From Scedosporium boydii (Eukaryota; Ascomycota; Sordariomycetes; Microascales; Microascaceae): a stretch of 64,000 nucleotides of DNA. The stretch spans positions 62,001-126,000 of the forward strand of contig NJFT01000052.1 in the NCBI GenBank assembly GCA_002221725.1, given 5' to 3'. A program made the position numbers and the translations under genes. This document shows positions 21,858-34,805 of this stretch, piece after piece (the first letter of the stretch is position 1; each line of letters opens with the position of its first letter). Under the pieces are notes generated by a model. The model searched no databases and had not been told where the DNA came from. It saw only the letters and a program-made list of their open reading frames with translations.

Positions 21858-24800
21858 CTTGGTGGTTTAGCAGTGTTGGGCGTTTGTTGTGTTTTTGTTA
21901 ACGGCGGCTAAGACCGGCTCGAAGCTAGGAACCCTTTCCCTTGGAGGGAAGTTGTGATTTCGAGAAAGTTCAGAACAGAGTTGAGTCTTGCTGTGATGAA
22001 GCGGGGAAAGAGAAGAGGAAAAGGACGGAGTTTGCAACAACAGGATTGTGAAAAAGAGCGGTGTTCAGGGAGGACAAGGCTTCGGTCAGAGGATTGTTGG
22101 TCCTGCGGTCAATCGTAGATCCCAGTCATGAGACGAACCGGATTCGGAATCACTGCGCGGGGTTGGTTCGGAGCTCGGGGAGGTTAGAGTCTTGGAGTGC
22201 GGGGGTGGGCGCCTAGAGCGTGCGTAGGTGGGCTCATGTGAGCTCTTTCAGCGCTTCAATTTACTGCGGAAGGCTCTGTAAGTGTATGATCTTGCGTCAC
22301 TTCAAACAGCAGAAGTAGGCGGTGTCTCGGATCAGTGATCAATGCTCATGTTTGTTGCAAACTTCGTGCTCTATTAGGCGTCAACGCTGTCTATTTCTAC
22401 GAAAAATCTTTTATATTCCTGCTTCGTATACTCAATTCCTCCTCCTTTGAACAATTCATCTGTTTAATCCTTGGTCTTGGCAAGCAAACGGGCTGTCTCC
22501 ATCATACCACCTGACAATGCCACTCTCTCGAACCGATCGAGCTTAGCCTTGATGCACCTTGATTGATAAGATCAAGATGGCCCAAACTGACCAATCCCAT
22601 CGCTCGACGCCATCAGTATTTTGCTCACAACCTCGTCTCCCCGCTCGAGACTCCAATTCTTGTCAACCGTAGCCTAAGAACGCCGATGGCCGGTCCTGTT
22701 TATTGGGTCCCCACAGCTTGGCAGAAAACCGAACTTTGGGATTTCCGCGGAGAATTTAAAACTTTTTTCTGTTTTTTCCTTTCCAACTAGGGTAACCTCG
22801 CTGTCAGGTGCTGGACCAAACCGGCGATGCGGTGAGAGATACTGCACCCATATCTGAGGACTCTCAGTTCTAGTCCTTTCCTCGCAACTTTCAATCCGAC
22901 TGTTGCGCCAGCCGTGCGACTTCGGCGGGGGTACTTGTTCGTGCTTGTAGGCTTTCCGGGCCGAGAGTGTCAAATATCGATTCTATGGACCATCAGTGGG
23001 TTCTTGACTTCGGAATTTCAAGTGAGTCCTTCGGAAGAGGCGGGGAGCTCTAATCCTCCTCTAGACCCGGGCCTCTTGATGGGTAATCGATAGGAACAGA
23101 TGAAGGGACGGACAACAGAAGTCGAGCTCGGGATGGATTTCCGTGCCACTTTGTTGGATCGACTGGCCGTCCAAGAGGAGATATGACCAGGGGGGTACTG
23201 GGACGCCGACCAAACGTGGGCGCGCTCAAGATCTCGGCCGTTTCCAGATACAAGGTTCCCATCGCTTCTGGATATCCACTACAAGCTCTATGTGGGAGTG
23301 ACGTTCGGGGCTTTGTCATTCTCGGCAGGGACATCTTCTCGATCTTGGACCTTATCACATCTCATCTGTGGGTGTGGTCTCGCTTGTCTTCTCTAAAACC
23401 CACTTAGGAGATGAGAGCGGCCCAGTATATGTTCTAGGGATAGGCTATCGGGTCTCTAACTTCCATATCATCGACGAAAGGTTTGCCGTATCGTTATCAA
23501 AGCCATCTCTTTCAAGTTGCCAGGGCGACTTCAGTATGGATGGGTGGGCCGCATCGAAAGGGGCTCCAGAGGGTTCGTGCCGTCATTGATCCTTCGTCGA
23601 TAGGACATTCGGTCGAGGTGCAGTCTGAAAGTGTCGTCGGGCGCAGACACGAGACGGCCTGTGGACTACATTCGGTGCCGATCGAGTTGCAAGTTGGTAG
23701 GCTCGAGGAACCCTATGCCTGATTCGACGGACGATATGCTATCCGGACCGATCAAGGCGAGGTGAGTTGGAAACCCCCGAGGGTATTTTCGATTTGAATT
23801 GGGTCGCTGCTCACCGGTGAGCAACTGATAAGTGCGAGGAGGGGTGCAAAAGCGACAGGGTCAAAGGGAACCCGCGCAGTGGATCAGGAAAACCTGGACA
23901 TATTTATGGACAACTTTCCAGCCGCACACAGGTCTAGATAGGACGGTCCAAGGGGGAAAAAGCAAACGAGAGAAAGAACGCCCGGATAAGAAGTTCCATA
24001 TCATATCATGATCAACAACCCGATTACCTTTTTATCTCCAGCAGCAGCAGCGAGAAGTTTAGAATCAGATAAGTCACCATCGTGCTGTTTGATGGTATCA
24101 TTCACTCCGCGGAGAAGCGCTCCCCGCGGGAACCGAAGGCCCGTCCCGGTGCAGAATACATAGATAAGGTGGTCGCGTGTCTCTGGGCGACTACCTTCCC
24201 CAGCTTGCTTTATTTAGATATTGTTTGCTGTCATCTTGATACTTGGCCAATGGGTCCTGACTCTATCGTTACAGATCTTCGACAAGTATACCCGTCGTGA
24301 ATATGCAAGCAAGAATGCAGAGGCAGGGCGTTCAGGCGATGATACCATGTCGAAACCCCTGGACTCGCCGCGCAGCAGTGTCTCATCTCACGGGCAATCC
24401 CATTCGTCTTAGATATGGGGATATGCCTAGCTCGGCTTGTCTGCGGCAAGGAAGATAGAGTTTTCCGGGGAGAGCCAAGGCGCCATGGCAGTGGGAGATA
24501 AGGGCTCTGACTGCGTACGCCTCATCCCTCCCTCCTCACTCTCCAGGGCGAACCTGGCTTGTGCTACGCTATGAAGAGCAAGTCTTCCACAGCGCACACC
24601 ATCCAGGTGTGCATGTGTATGCGTGTTCCTTTGGTGCGTGTGTGTGTAAAGAGTGCGGAGTGTCAGGTATAAAGAGCACTTCCTTCCCCGCATGCCCCCT
24701 GCCTGGACAAGCAGCCCAGGTGAACTGCCGACTTCGACTTCGACTTTAACCCAACTTCAACTTCAACTTTGATGCCTCTCATTTACATCACGTGCGCCGG

Positions 24801-27800
24801 TAATGGATGGGGATGTCCTCTCCCGACGAGAGGTTTGATACAGACACGAGACGACCCCGACTATAACCCCCGCCGTAAATGGGCCGAGATTTGGGAGAAA
24901 GATGGCGAGGAGGCTCGTGACCTGTTCCTCCATACTGCCATCACTTCCACCAACCCATTTCCTCTCCAACGGATAGCGACGGTGGCAAAGGATTCAAGCC
25001 GGCGAACGATCAAGAGCGGAGCCTGAAGTTGCCCCAGACAGTTCAGGCGTCCCGCCCCCCCGAACGCTTGGGGAGCTGACCCCCACACTTGATTTTGGCC
25101 AGGCCCAAACCCCACTGTTCAGTGTTCATTGTGAGACCCTCCATTCTTGGCACTTTGCCCCCCTGCCTAGCAAGCGATTGCTTATCTTGACCACTATCTC
25201 TCATATCTCCTCCGTACGTACTACTAATATCCCATATCTCTCTATCTCTGCCGCTGCATGCAACAACACTACCTCGTATGTCAATGCGTGTGTTATCTCT
25301 CCTTTCCCGGTTTCCGCTTGCACGGATTATTCTCTTCTGGATACGCACGTAATATTACTGCCCCCATCAATGTACTCAAGTACCTTAGTACTTCGTACTT
25401 GCACTCTCTGCCACAGAGTCGGAAATTATCGCGAGCGCTGGTTCCGGTTTTTCCCGATACCAACTTTTTCCCTCCATCGTCCATACCCAAGGTCTACAGC
25501 AACGGACCGATATTTCCATCCGTTGAAGCGAGAAAAGGAGATCACCAATTATTGCTCCCCCCTGTTCATTTCGGACCGCGGTGATTGTAGCGAGGAGGTT
25601 TCTAAATTCGGGAATATTTTTCGGTGTGGGTTTTATTTTATCTCAGTGATCGTATTTGAGTCCCCGAGACAATACGCTTTCACGACTGTTTGATGCGCGA
25701 GCTATGGAGTCAGCCGAGCTGGAAATGCTTATATTTTCTTTTCTTTCTTTCCTTTTTCTTGAAGACTGGCTGCTGGTCTCTGGCCATCGCAGCGAGTAGT
25801 AATAACGGTAAGGATCAAAACTTCGTGAGGAGGTGACTTCGGGCAGACAAGAGCACTGATTCTGCACTAGCTAATGCAAGCTAGTGTCGAGCATCAAATG
25901 TCTCCACAAAGTCATATTTGAGTGATGTCACCGATGGCTGGGGCCCTTGACCGCCAAGTTCAGCACCGTCTCATGTTTCTTCGCATCCATGCCAGAGGGC
26001 CTGCTAGGTGAACACGATCGATCCATTGATGCCTCAATTCCTTCTGGAACGGGGCATGCTAATTTTGGATCGAGTCGTCAATAGAGCATTACGAACCCTG
26101 ATCTTTATTTGGAATGCCAATGCCGCGTAGAAGCTCCCTAAAGCGAGAATCACTGTAACACCTTGAGCGATCATGGAGACTAATAATATCCACGAGCTGC
26201 TGTAAAGAATTGGTCATGATCAAGACACGATAATTTAGCATGTGAATCACCAAGTCGCTTTTTCTGCACGGAAGAGCTAAAATAGTCGCAAGCCGTAGTC
26301 AAAATACGAAGGAAGATATTGGCCGAAACGATTCCTTGCTCCTTTTTCTTTAGTCGCTTCTCTCGCAGTTTCTTCGGAGCTGCACTGCGGTTCCGCTGCG
26401 TGATTTTGAGTTTGGCAAGCGCCGGAGACCGACCATGGCTCCAGCGGTTTCCGACATTACGAACGAGCGAGTCTGCTTCTGGTGCTTTGGGGAGGGGAGA
26501 GGGGCGGATTATGGTCAGTTCTTATTAAGTGCGAACGGGAAGATTAGTGTTGCGATGCGAAATAATATTTATCACATGCTGGTGGGGTAGGTTTTTCTGG
26601 GTCCAGCGAGGGTTGAGAAACTGGGAACTGGATACATCGATGGACAAGGAGAGAACTTCGTCCAGCAGAGTGTCCTTTGGAATGGGGTGCTGTCCTATTT
26701 TCATTTTCATGCGCTGCCAAAATGTTCACTGTTGTAGCTGTACTTTTTTGGTCCTGGCGTCCTGGCCTCGACAAGCGAGACCAAGCGAACTAGTGGACGA
26801 AGTAATAGTGCAGTCCTCCCCTCTGATCTCCAGGCTGTGTGGGTGTGATGGTATGAACTGCAGACGGTTTTAGATGAGTTTCTCTTCTCATCGTCCTGGG
26901 AGAGAGTGGCTAAAACTCTGGCAAAGTCCGACGCACATCTGGAACCATAAAACCTACGCATCCTTCTTTTAAGCTTCCCATCATGAAGGGAGCCGGTACT
27001 TGGCGACTACAAACAAGCTACGGCATGTCTCCCTCTGTCTAAGTCGGGACGACATCCAATCGTGCGTCCGTAAAATAAGACTTCCAATGTCTCCTTCCCA
27101 CCTCGTGCGTCGTGTGGGGGTTCCTTCAGTCGGGAAGGGGTCCCGACACGGGGTTCGTGTGTATGTGTGTGTTACACCGGTGCGTGCCCCCCCCTGGAGG
27201 CTACACCGGAAAGTTTGCGGGGGGCGCGTTCGTTTTCTTCGAGTTTCCCAAATTACTGAACATTATATTTCTGAACGCCAGCTTCCGCTTGGGTCTGGGC
27301 CTCGACTTGGACCTGGACAGGACCTGGGCCGGGACTGAACTTTGGGGGGCTTTGGGTGGCTCGGCTGCACCACAACAGCTTCAATTTTGTACGCAAGGCT
27401 ATCACTAAACATTTGACGTATCCCCCCTCTTTTGCGCATGCAGTCTCTCTTGTGGCTCGATGACTAGGGTGGAGGAGCCTGGAGAGGTCCACTTCCTGGT
27501 AATATTGACCTCAACTCACTATGCACAGCATACACGTAATCTAGCACAGGCTAGTGATGGTAGTGCAGTCCTTCTAATTTCAATCTTCTGTCGATGCTAG
27601 TTGTAGTTGTCCGCAATGGTGGAGTTTCCATCGCCCATCTACGACGCCACTATCTTACGAAAAGAGGGGAGCACAAACCACACGACACTACACCACTCGC
27701 AGCCAGGCAATGAGGGGACGCATTTGGTTGTAACCTGGCTGAGTAACAAGCTATTTTGATGACGGCCTGGCCCTGGGCTTACTTCCTAAATAAGGCAAGT

Positions 27801-30800
27801 AAAGGCGTGGCGGTTACAGAAGTTGCCAAGGAAGTCGGGCGAGGCTAGATATTTTCAAGTTAAAAATAATCGCGGGAGGGATCTGCCCCTTTGCGACGTG
27901 CGTGTCATCTTGGAAACGATGGAGAGTCAAGGTATGGATGATGGTTGACAACCCCCCCGGCGAGCATCAAGAGAGTGGGATGTCGATCTGAGTGGGATGC
28001 GCATCCAAGTCAGTCTGGCGGCAGATGGAAGCTCTTCTGCATTTGGTTAGCTTCAATGTTCGCTTTTAGGCTAGGATGTCCCGCAAGGACCAATCGACGC
28101 GGGCATATAGGTCAGTAGACAGGGGGGATACTAGTGGGATTTGATGTTTCGCGACTCTTGAACCCATACCAAGTATAAACTCGTGTGACAGCGACGGGAC
28201 GGCTTGGCTTCTGGATCCAGTTGAGATAAAGAAATCGAGTAATTTCTCCGTAAATGTGGGATTCTCCTCAGTATCGACGGGTCTGTTCAACACACAACTA
28301 CGCAAGTAGACTAGCTCATCTCCATGGCCTCCGCCTATTTCGTCTCATTGTAACCTTTCCGACTCAGTTCTCCAAGGTACGGTGTGGAGTTTAGAATCAT
28401 TCTTGGATCTCACTGATTTTTATCACCCCGACTGCTTTCCACTAAGGCCCTCTCCCTCCCCCTTTTATCCATGTGTTTCTTAGCTCTTACCCATTTACGG
28501 CAGGGCATCCGAAGAAGACCCACTCCCTCATCTTCGGTGAGGGTCGGTCTATGTAAACTAGAAACTGTTTAGCAGATGATGACGATGCAACGGTTCCTTG
28601 ATTGCTGGCTGTTGCGGCCGCAACAGCGAAGTAAGGCTTGAGGAAGCCTTTCCGTTTTCAGCGCTTCTCGAAAATCAGTGGCCCTTGCAAGAAGAGGAGC
28701 ATGGTTGTGGGAGGGCAGCAAGGCTGTTTCCCATTATTGGAGCGCTTGACAAGAAGGTAAATGATATCTACTATGCAAGGCACCAAAGCTACTTCGTTGA
28801 GCTCCTGTGTTATGTCGCGACCAAACTGGGTCTCGTTGATGGTGGTGTTCGATCTCATTTTTAGCGTTCCTCTGGCAGCTTAACTATTACTGGTTGCCAT
28901 CTTTTGAAACCACTAAGACCCTAAACTACTTCAGTGCAAAGGCCCGCCAAGCTAGCAGGGTTGGTCGTCCGATTCACGGCGGTGATACCGTTAGTCCTCG
29001 TGTAAGGGAGGAGAACGGTTCCGCCGTTCTCGCAAGGCTGTCGCCAAGGAGCACGCGGCCAGAAGATAGATGTTCTGTCTCTTCGAGGTGGCCCGGAGTG
29101 GCGGAATAGCCGTGGGGCTGATTATCCTAAAGAGGGGAATCACTGCTCCCTGTTAGAAAGACAAATCTCATGTACAAGAACGTGTATTCGTCAAACTACC
29201 TTAACACAGGCTGACGTCTCATGGACCCCCAAGCTGAGAAGGGTTAATTGGTGATTCATTTCATTGATGAAAGTTGGGGGTTTGTGATGTCCTCCTACCT
29301 CGGACGTGGTGGTCAAGCCTGGCCTTAGGAGGAGAATAAATTGTAAGACAATCGATGGAAGAATTGATGTGGCGGACACTTCCCCTGTTCCCTGTCCTTC
29401 CACCCGATCAATGTCCTTTCCTAGATTTTCCGGGGCGCCGTGCTGACCCTTGCCTTTCTCCCCGTTCTTCTAGACCCCCACTGCTCCGCTTTTGGGTGTT
29501 GACACTCCCAACCATCAAGCTGAATGAAGATGGCAACCAGCACGGATATTGTTCTCGGTTTATTCCACTCCATACCGCCGATGCGATCCTCCTGGCATTG
29601 GCTGGCCGCACCAATGGCACCGTAGCGCCTGGCTAGCCGAAACCTCGAGTGCTGAAATCAGAACTCGACACTGCCGGGGGAAGCGAACCCAAGTACCGCT
29701 ACCCGTCCGCTACAAACGCTGTACCCCCCATACTTGAAATAGACGGGAGGAGAGGACTTGGGTGTCACCTCCGCTCGCTTTCCTGCCCCCATCGCTTCTT
29801 CATCTGCTTCAATTCCATCTGGTCCGGCGTGGGTGCCCCGACCGGTGAAGGGAATGATTAAATGTTGACAGATCAATTTGGATTCAGCCTCTTTTTGTCC
29901 CCGCGCCGAGTAAAAGGTCTATTGAAATTTCTCTAGATGCTCGCCGTGAACCTAGACCACTGGGTTTCGAATGGACCACAGACATCCCCGGCTTGAATTG
30001 CTGATCGGCCCTACGAAGTACACTAACTAGTATGCGCGACCATCGCATTGTCTTACTTCGTAGTGTCGTCTCTTTGTGTGTTTTAGATCCTATCCTCGGA
30101 GCCTCATCGTCTACCCTCCAGGATCTTGGATCGTAAACATCTAGAGATCTCCACCCGCACAACATTCCTCGAGCATCTGATGGGCTCGTGCTAAGAGTGG
30201 GTGGCGCTTGTCTCGATGACTCCCTGGATCGTTTTGTCCCTTTCAGGTTCCCATGGATCGGGACCCAGAGGAGGAGCTCCCCACCGCGCCACCACCCCAA
30301 GGCCTGTGCTGGCTGAACCGCAGATACAACTGAAAGTGACTCTACCTACTCGCTGCACCCAAACTCGACAGAATACTTGTACCTTGATACAATGCAATGT
30401 GGGACTCTCTGCTTCCCTCTCTGCATCCTCAGCGTTGTCGCTGCTCGTACCCCACAGTGCCAGGATCAGCGGGGCAGCACGATCCGAGGCATCGATTGAT
30501 CAATGTCGTGGAGTGTATTAGTGGGTAGCATGTTCCACTGCTACGCTACAGGCAGTGTACGAAGTACTCAGAGTGGGCTGCGTGGATGGATCGCCAGTCC
30601 CTCGTCCCCCATTGATGTAATAATACTCACACGTACCACTACTATAACCGCACTACACTAATACCTGGATCACTCTCTGGTCCCCTCTCATTCCCCGACT
30701 GCGCACTCGTTACTCAGGGCTGACCGGCGACAAAATTGCCATTAGCTCCAACCATCCAGCCTCCAACCTTCACACCCTTCCCTCCTTCTAAACCACCCAC

Positions 30801-31593
30801 GAGACGAGGCAATTCGGAAACACGAGCCTCGACATAAAGGCTTCTCAAACTTGCGTCGCCCAGAAGTGGTGATCGCTTACCGGGAATCCCTCTCTCCATT
30901 GCTACTTTTTGAAGCTTCGTCGTGCTCCCATCGTGCGCTTGACAATTTCTCGACATACCCGCCTGGCTGGTTGTTCGCCAGCTGTCCGAATCCCGACTCC
31001 AACTCCATTCGCCGAATTTCTCTCTTTGTCGCATTCTCACCACCGCATTTCGATCGGTCGTGGGCAACCCTAAACCACCAGCACGGGGAAATAGGGCGGA
31101 CGTCGTCCGTCCCATTTCGACCGCGCGGGCCTAAGTTCTCTTTTTTGACTTTCCGAGTCATAGAGCGGGCAAAGGAAGCTCGTATTATTTCCTTTTGTAC
31201 GGGGTTTTACTCATCCTCCTGCTCTGCAAGCCGCACTGTACGTCTCACACGGCATCAATATTTCCCCCATCGGCGGTGGTGGGTGGTGCCTTCCCTCTTT
31301 TTTTTTTTTATCCCACTCTTCCAATTCGCACTTCGATCTCGGCCAGTGCCGACTGGAAATAATCCACGACTTCCGCCAACCCTCGAGCTGGCAGGATCGT
31401 CTTCACAATATTTTCGTCCCTCCCATTGCGAGCCAACTCAACTTGGAAACAGAGTCGCTAACCATTGAGCGCGGGGCTGCAGTCCCCTCTCGCCATTCCC
31501 CTTCGCTTTTAACCTGAACCAAGGTTGTAGACGAGGGCCACCGCCCACCCCATCATCGTCTACGTCAACCTTCCCCGCCCATTCCCGCCGACG
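21858..31593. other. 9.7-kb interval without a supported gene, upstream of areA
   Basis: Between the divergent starts of the CREG-like gene and the AreA gene I find no ORF with a recognisable domain and no convincing chain of coding exons on either strand. Composition is ordinary (no AT-rich block), and I see no transposon ORF or terminal repeats by eye. Small simple stretches occur, for example alternating CTTCGA/CTTCAA units near 24730-24770 and GT-rich DNA near 24605-24655. Four copies of the TACTTCGTA 9-mer lie here (25389, 30012, 30054, 30558). The last kilobase or so is probably areA 5' leader and promoter. Unannotated non-coding transcripts are possible but cannot be shown from sequence. 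Confidence 0.5.
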
Positions 31594-34500
31594 ATGCTCT
31601 CTCACAGCAGCGCGGCAACAATGGCCACCAACACATCGCCCAGGACCGCCACCTGGGCGCCGTTCTCCTCCATGAACCCTACTACAACGCAGCACGACTT
31701 CCGCTTCCCCAGGAGGCCTGACCAGTTCGTCGCCGACCGCTACGGTCCGGACCTCAACAATGCAGCAGCAGCTTCGCCCGCCCACAGCAAGGCGAGTTCA
31801 GATCTCCGATCTAGCCTCCAGGAACTTAAGCTGGACATTTCTTCGACGTACGATAACGCTCAAGATAAACTTCTTCGATTTGAAGATTTCCTCTCCGCAA
31901 AGCCGCCCATGGACTCTACCCTTGGTGACTTCAAGCAGATGCAGAGGGAAGACCCTCTGGCCTTGCAAGTGTGGAAGTTCTATGCGCGAACGAAACAACT
32001 TCTTCCCGACCAGCAGCGTATGGAAAACCTGACGTGGAGGATGATGCACGGAACCCTTCTGAGGCATCGCCTCGAACAGCTGAACAAGTATGTGTCCGCT
32101 GGCCACCTTCTTTTCTTCTTTCCCACGCTTCATTCTTTTTGCACGCCTTCTTTGGATAATATGTTAACAGCATCTTGTGCTCTAGCCGTGAGCGCCCGGG
32201 ACTTATGAGAAATGTGTCCAGCAACGCTCCAAGTGGCATCGCTCAGCAGCTGCAAAAGTCCTCGGAGCAGGAGCAAGACTACTCGTCCCAGGTTGATCTC
32301 ATGAACATCGATGACTTCATCTTCTCGGATAGTGCTGCTACACCGCTTGCTTCTCACGCCGAGACCCCTCGTCCTGCCAACTATGCTCCAGACAACATGC
32401 AGGGCATCACCACCGCCCACCCTCACGCGCATTCTTCTGCCATCCCCATCAAGTCCCGCAAGGACTCGCAGCAGCGGTTTACACCGCAGTCCGTTCCGTT
32501 CCCTCCGCGCCACCAGGGCGAGTTCAACTATGTGACCCGTCATGTTCGCAAGACGAGCATTGACGATAGACGTGTAAGTCAATTTTGTCTAGTTTTATGC
32601 CCATTCCCAAAACTCCTCCTATTTCTAAATGGCTTCCGGAACCACCGGTCCTTGTATTTCTGTCTTGCTTTGTGTCTCTTTCTCCCACAGACCTCTTTCC
32701 CTTCTCCTTGGCTCCATGTGAAAACTAGACTCTTAACATTTTGCTTATTTCTGTAGACTCGCAAGCGTCCGGCCGACTTCTCTCCCCATGTCCCCGCTGT
32801 CAATAGTACTACAGGCCGACCGAATGAACTGGATGCCGATTCTGATCTCCACGAGTACTCGCTGGATTCGGCCAACCAGAATGGCATCCCTCAGCAGCAA
32901 CCTGGCCAACCTGGAGTTCCCTACCATTTGGACACCTTCAACCTGGAGACTGATCCCATTCTTGCTTCCGCTGGACCCTACCAGCAGCAATTCTTCTCGC
33001 CATCTACTTCGCCCATGATGACGAACGGCTCGTTCGCTGGTGTTTACAATAACAACTCTATGCCCGGATCATCGATGAACATGGGTGACTTTTACTCGCC
33101 TAACGCTTCCGGTTACCATTCTACTGCCACGACGCCACATGCGGCCCCTGAAGGCGAGGGCTTCTACTTTGGATCGATGGACATCCGCAACCAGCGACAG
33201 CAAGGAGCCGGTTTCCGCAATCCTGCCAACTATGGTGGCAACCCATCTGGCCAGGCTTTCGTGTACGGTCCCAACAATGGAAGCTCCGCGTTTTCTGTTT
33301 CTGCCCCAAGCTCTGAGCCACCTTCGGCTTATAGCACCGCACCGAGCTCGTTCGGACACATTGATCCGTCGCAAGTTTTCCAGCAGCAAGACCAGCTGGT
33401 GAGGTCGCCGAGGTCTTCCGTGAACAACGACAACATGTTCTCGTTCGGAACGGATTCGGATGATGACGATGGCAGCGCTTTTGCCGACCGGAATATGGCC
33501 ATGGCCGGTAACTTCTCGCCCGTGCCCATGGAAGAGAGCAGTTCCTTGCAATGGGATGCTTCTCTTCCCGGTCAATTCAGCACTCAGGCTGCACGCTACC
33601 CTGGCGGCCCTCCTCGCAAATCCGTCACCATCGGAGGAACGACTACCGATTATGTCGAGACCGGTGGAGAATGGGACAAGAATGGTATCAACCGGTCGCA
33701 GTCGCAGACCTTTAAGTCCGGTGGCGTGGAGAAGCGCCAAAGGTTGCCGAGGACGTCGTCCACCTCGTCTGCAGCTCGCCTCGCTACCCGAGGTAGCACG
33801 GCCAGCAACGCTGACAGAACGGCTCGATCTACACCGAGCTCTCCGCCTGCGGATGGTGCTGTATCAGGATTCTCGTCTGCCGCTCCCAGCCGACCGTCGT
33901 CGCCAGCTCCGTCGAAGCACGGCTCGACCACCAATCTTCAGAATGCCGGAAACAGTCAGGGAGAGAGCAACGCACCTACCACTTGTACTAACTGCTTTAC
34001 GCAAACCACTCCCCTGTGGCGTCGCAACCCTGAGGGTCAGCCCCTCTGCAACGCTTGTGGTTTGTTCTTGAAACTGCACGGAGTTGTGAGACCGCTGAGC
34101 CTGAAGACGGATGTCATCAAGAAGCGTAACCGTGGTTCGGGACCAAACGTGTCTGGTAGCGGTGCGGGTACGAGGTCCAAGAAGAACGCTTCGGGGACAA
34201 ACTCTGCCTCCGCATCTCGGAAGAACTCCTCGCTCGCGGTATCTGCGATGGCTAACAGTAGTGGCACGATGGGTAATTCCTCGTCTACCTCTACTAAACG
34301 CGGCGGTGGTGTTACCAGCAGTGAAGCCCCGTCGGCCGATGTTAGCCCCGGATCCAAAGCTACGGGAAGCACCGCCTCCACAAACTTCCAGGGGGCTACT
34401 GGGGCTGTCGGAGGGAAAGGCGTCGTGCCAATTGCCGCAGCTCCCCCTAAGTCGACCCCTGGTCCTGGTGCGTCCTCTATCTCGAGGTCGATGTCGATGA

Positions 34501-34805
34501 GTTCAAAGCGCCAGAGACGGCATAACAAGAACGTCGATATCGACCTCTCGGGTGAAATGGATGTGGATAGTCCGGAGAACTCGACTGGATCCAATGAGGC
34601 CACTGGCAAGTCCACGTCTGGTTTAACCCACGCTCATAGTTCCGCCAGCCTAGGACTGGCGAGTGCCTTTGGCATGTCTCAGCGACCGATAGGGTCCCAG
34701 AGTATGATCTCTATGGCCGGTGCTCGGCCATCAGGTGTCATGGGTAATCCCGCGGCGGGATCTTCTGGAGCGCAGGAGTGGGAGTGGCTTACGATGAGTC
34801 TCTAG
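31594..34805 (+). CDS. areA: Global nitrogen regulator AreA/NIT2, GATA factor
   Basis: Three exons, 31594-32087, 32186-32573 and 32757-34805, give 976 aa. The conserved AreA N-terminal segment is clear ([20 protein letters not shown] and [13 protein letters not shown]). The single GATA zinc finger has Cys at about 704, 707, 725 and 728 (C-X2-C-X17-C-X2-C, with [10 protein letters not shown]), followed by a basic tail ([13 protein letters not shown]). The C-terminus EWEWLTMSL is the AreA signature that contacts NmrA-type repressor in studied species. AreA activates genes for use of secondary nitrogen sources when ammonium or glutamine is scarce. Long Ser/Thr/Asn-rich regions flank the finger. 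An alternative start is the ATG nine codons downstream (31621). Intron 2 is 183 nt, longer than usual here. A very long upstream region fits the complex control of this gene, but specific sites were not scored. Confidence 0.96.

Noticed and set aside
28598..28864. 88-codon plus-strand ORF in the gene-free interval
   Set aside because: Reasonable composition but no domain, no exon partners and length expected by chance in 9.7 kb.
29640..29740. GCGAACCC-containing stretch resembling a tRNA
   Set aside because: No acceptor or anticodon stem could be formed.
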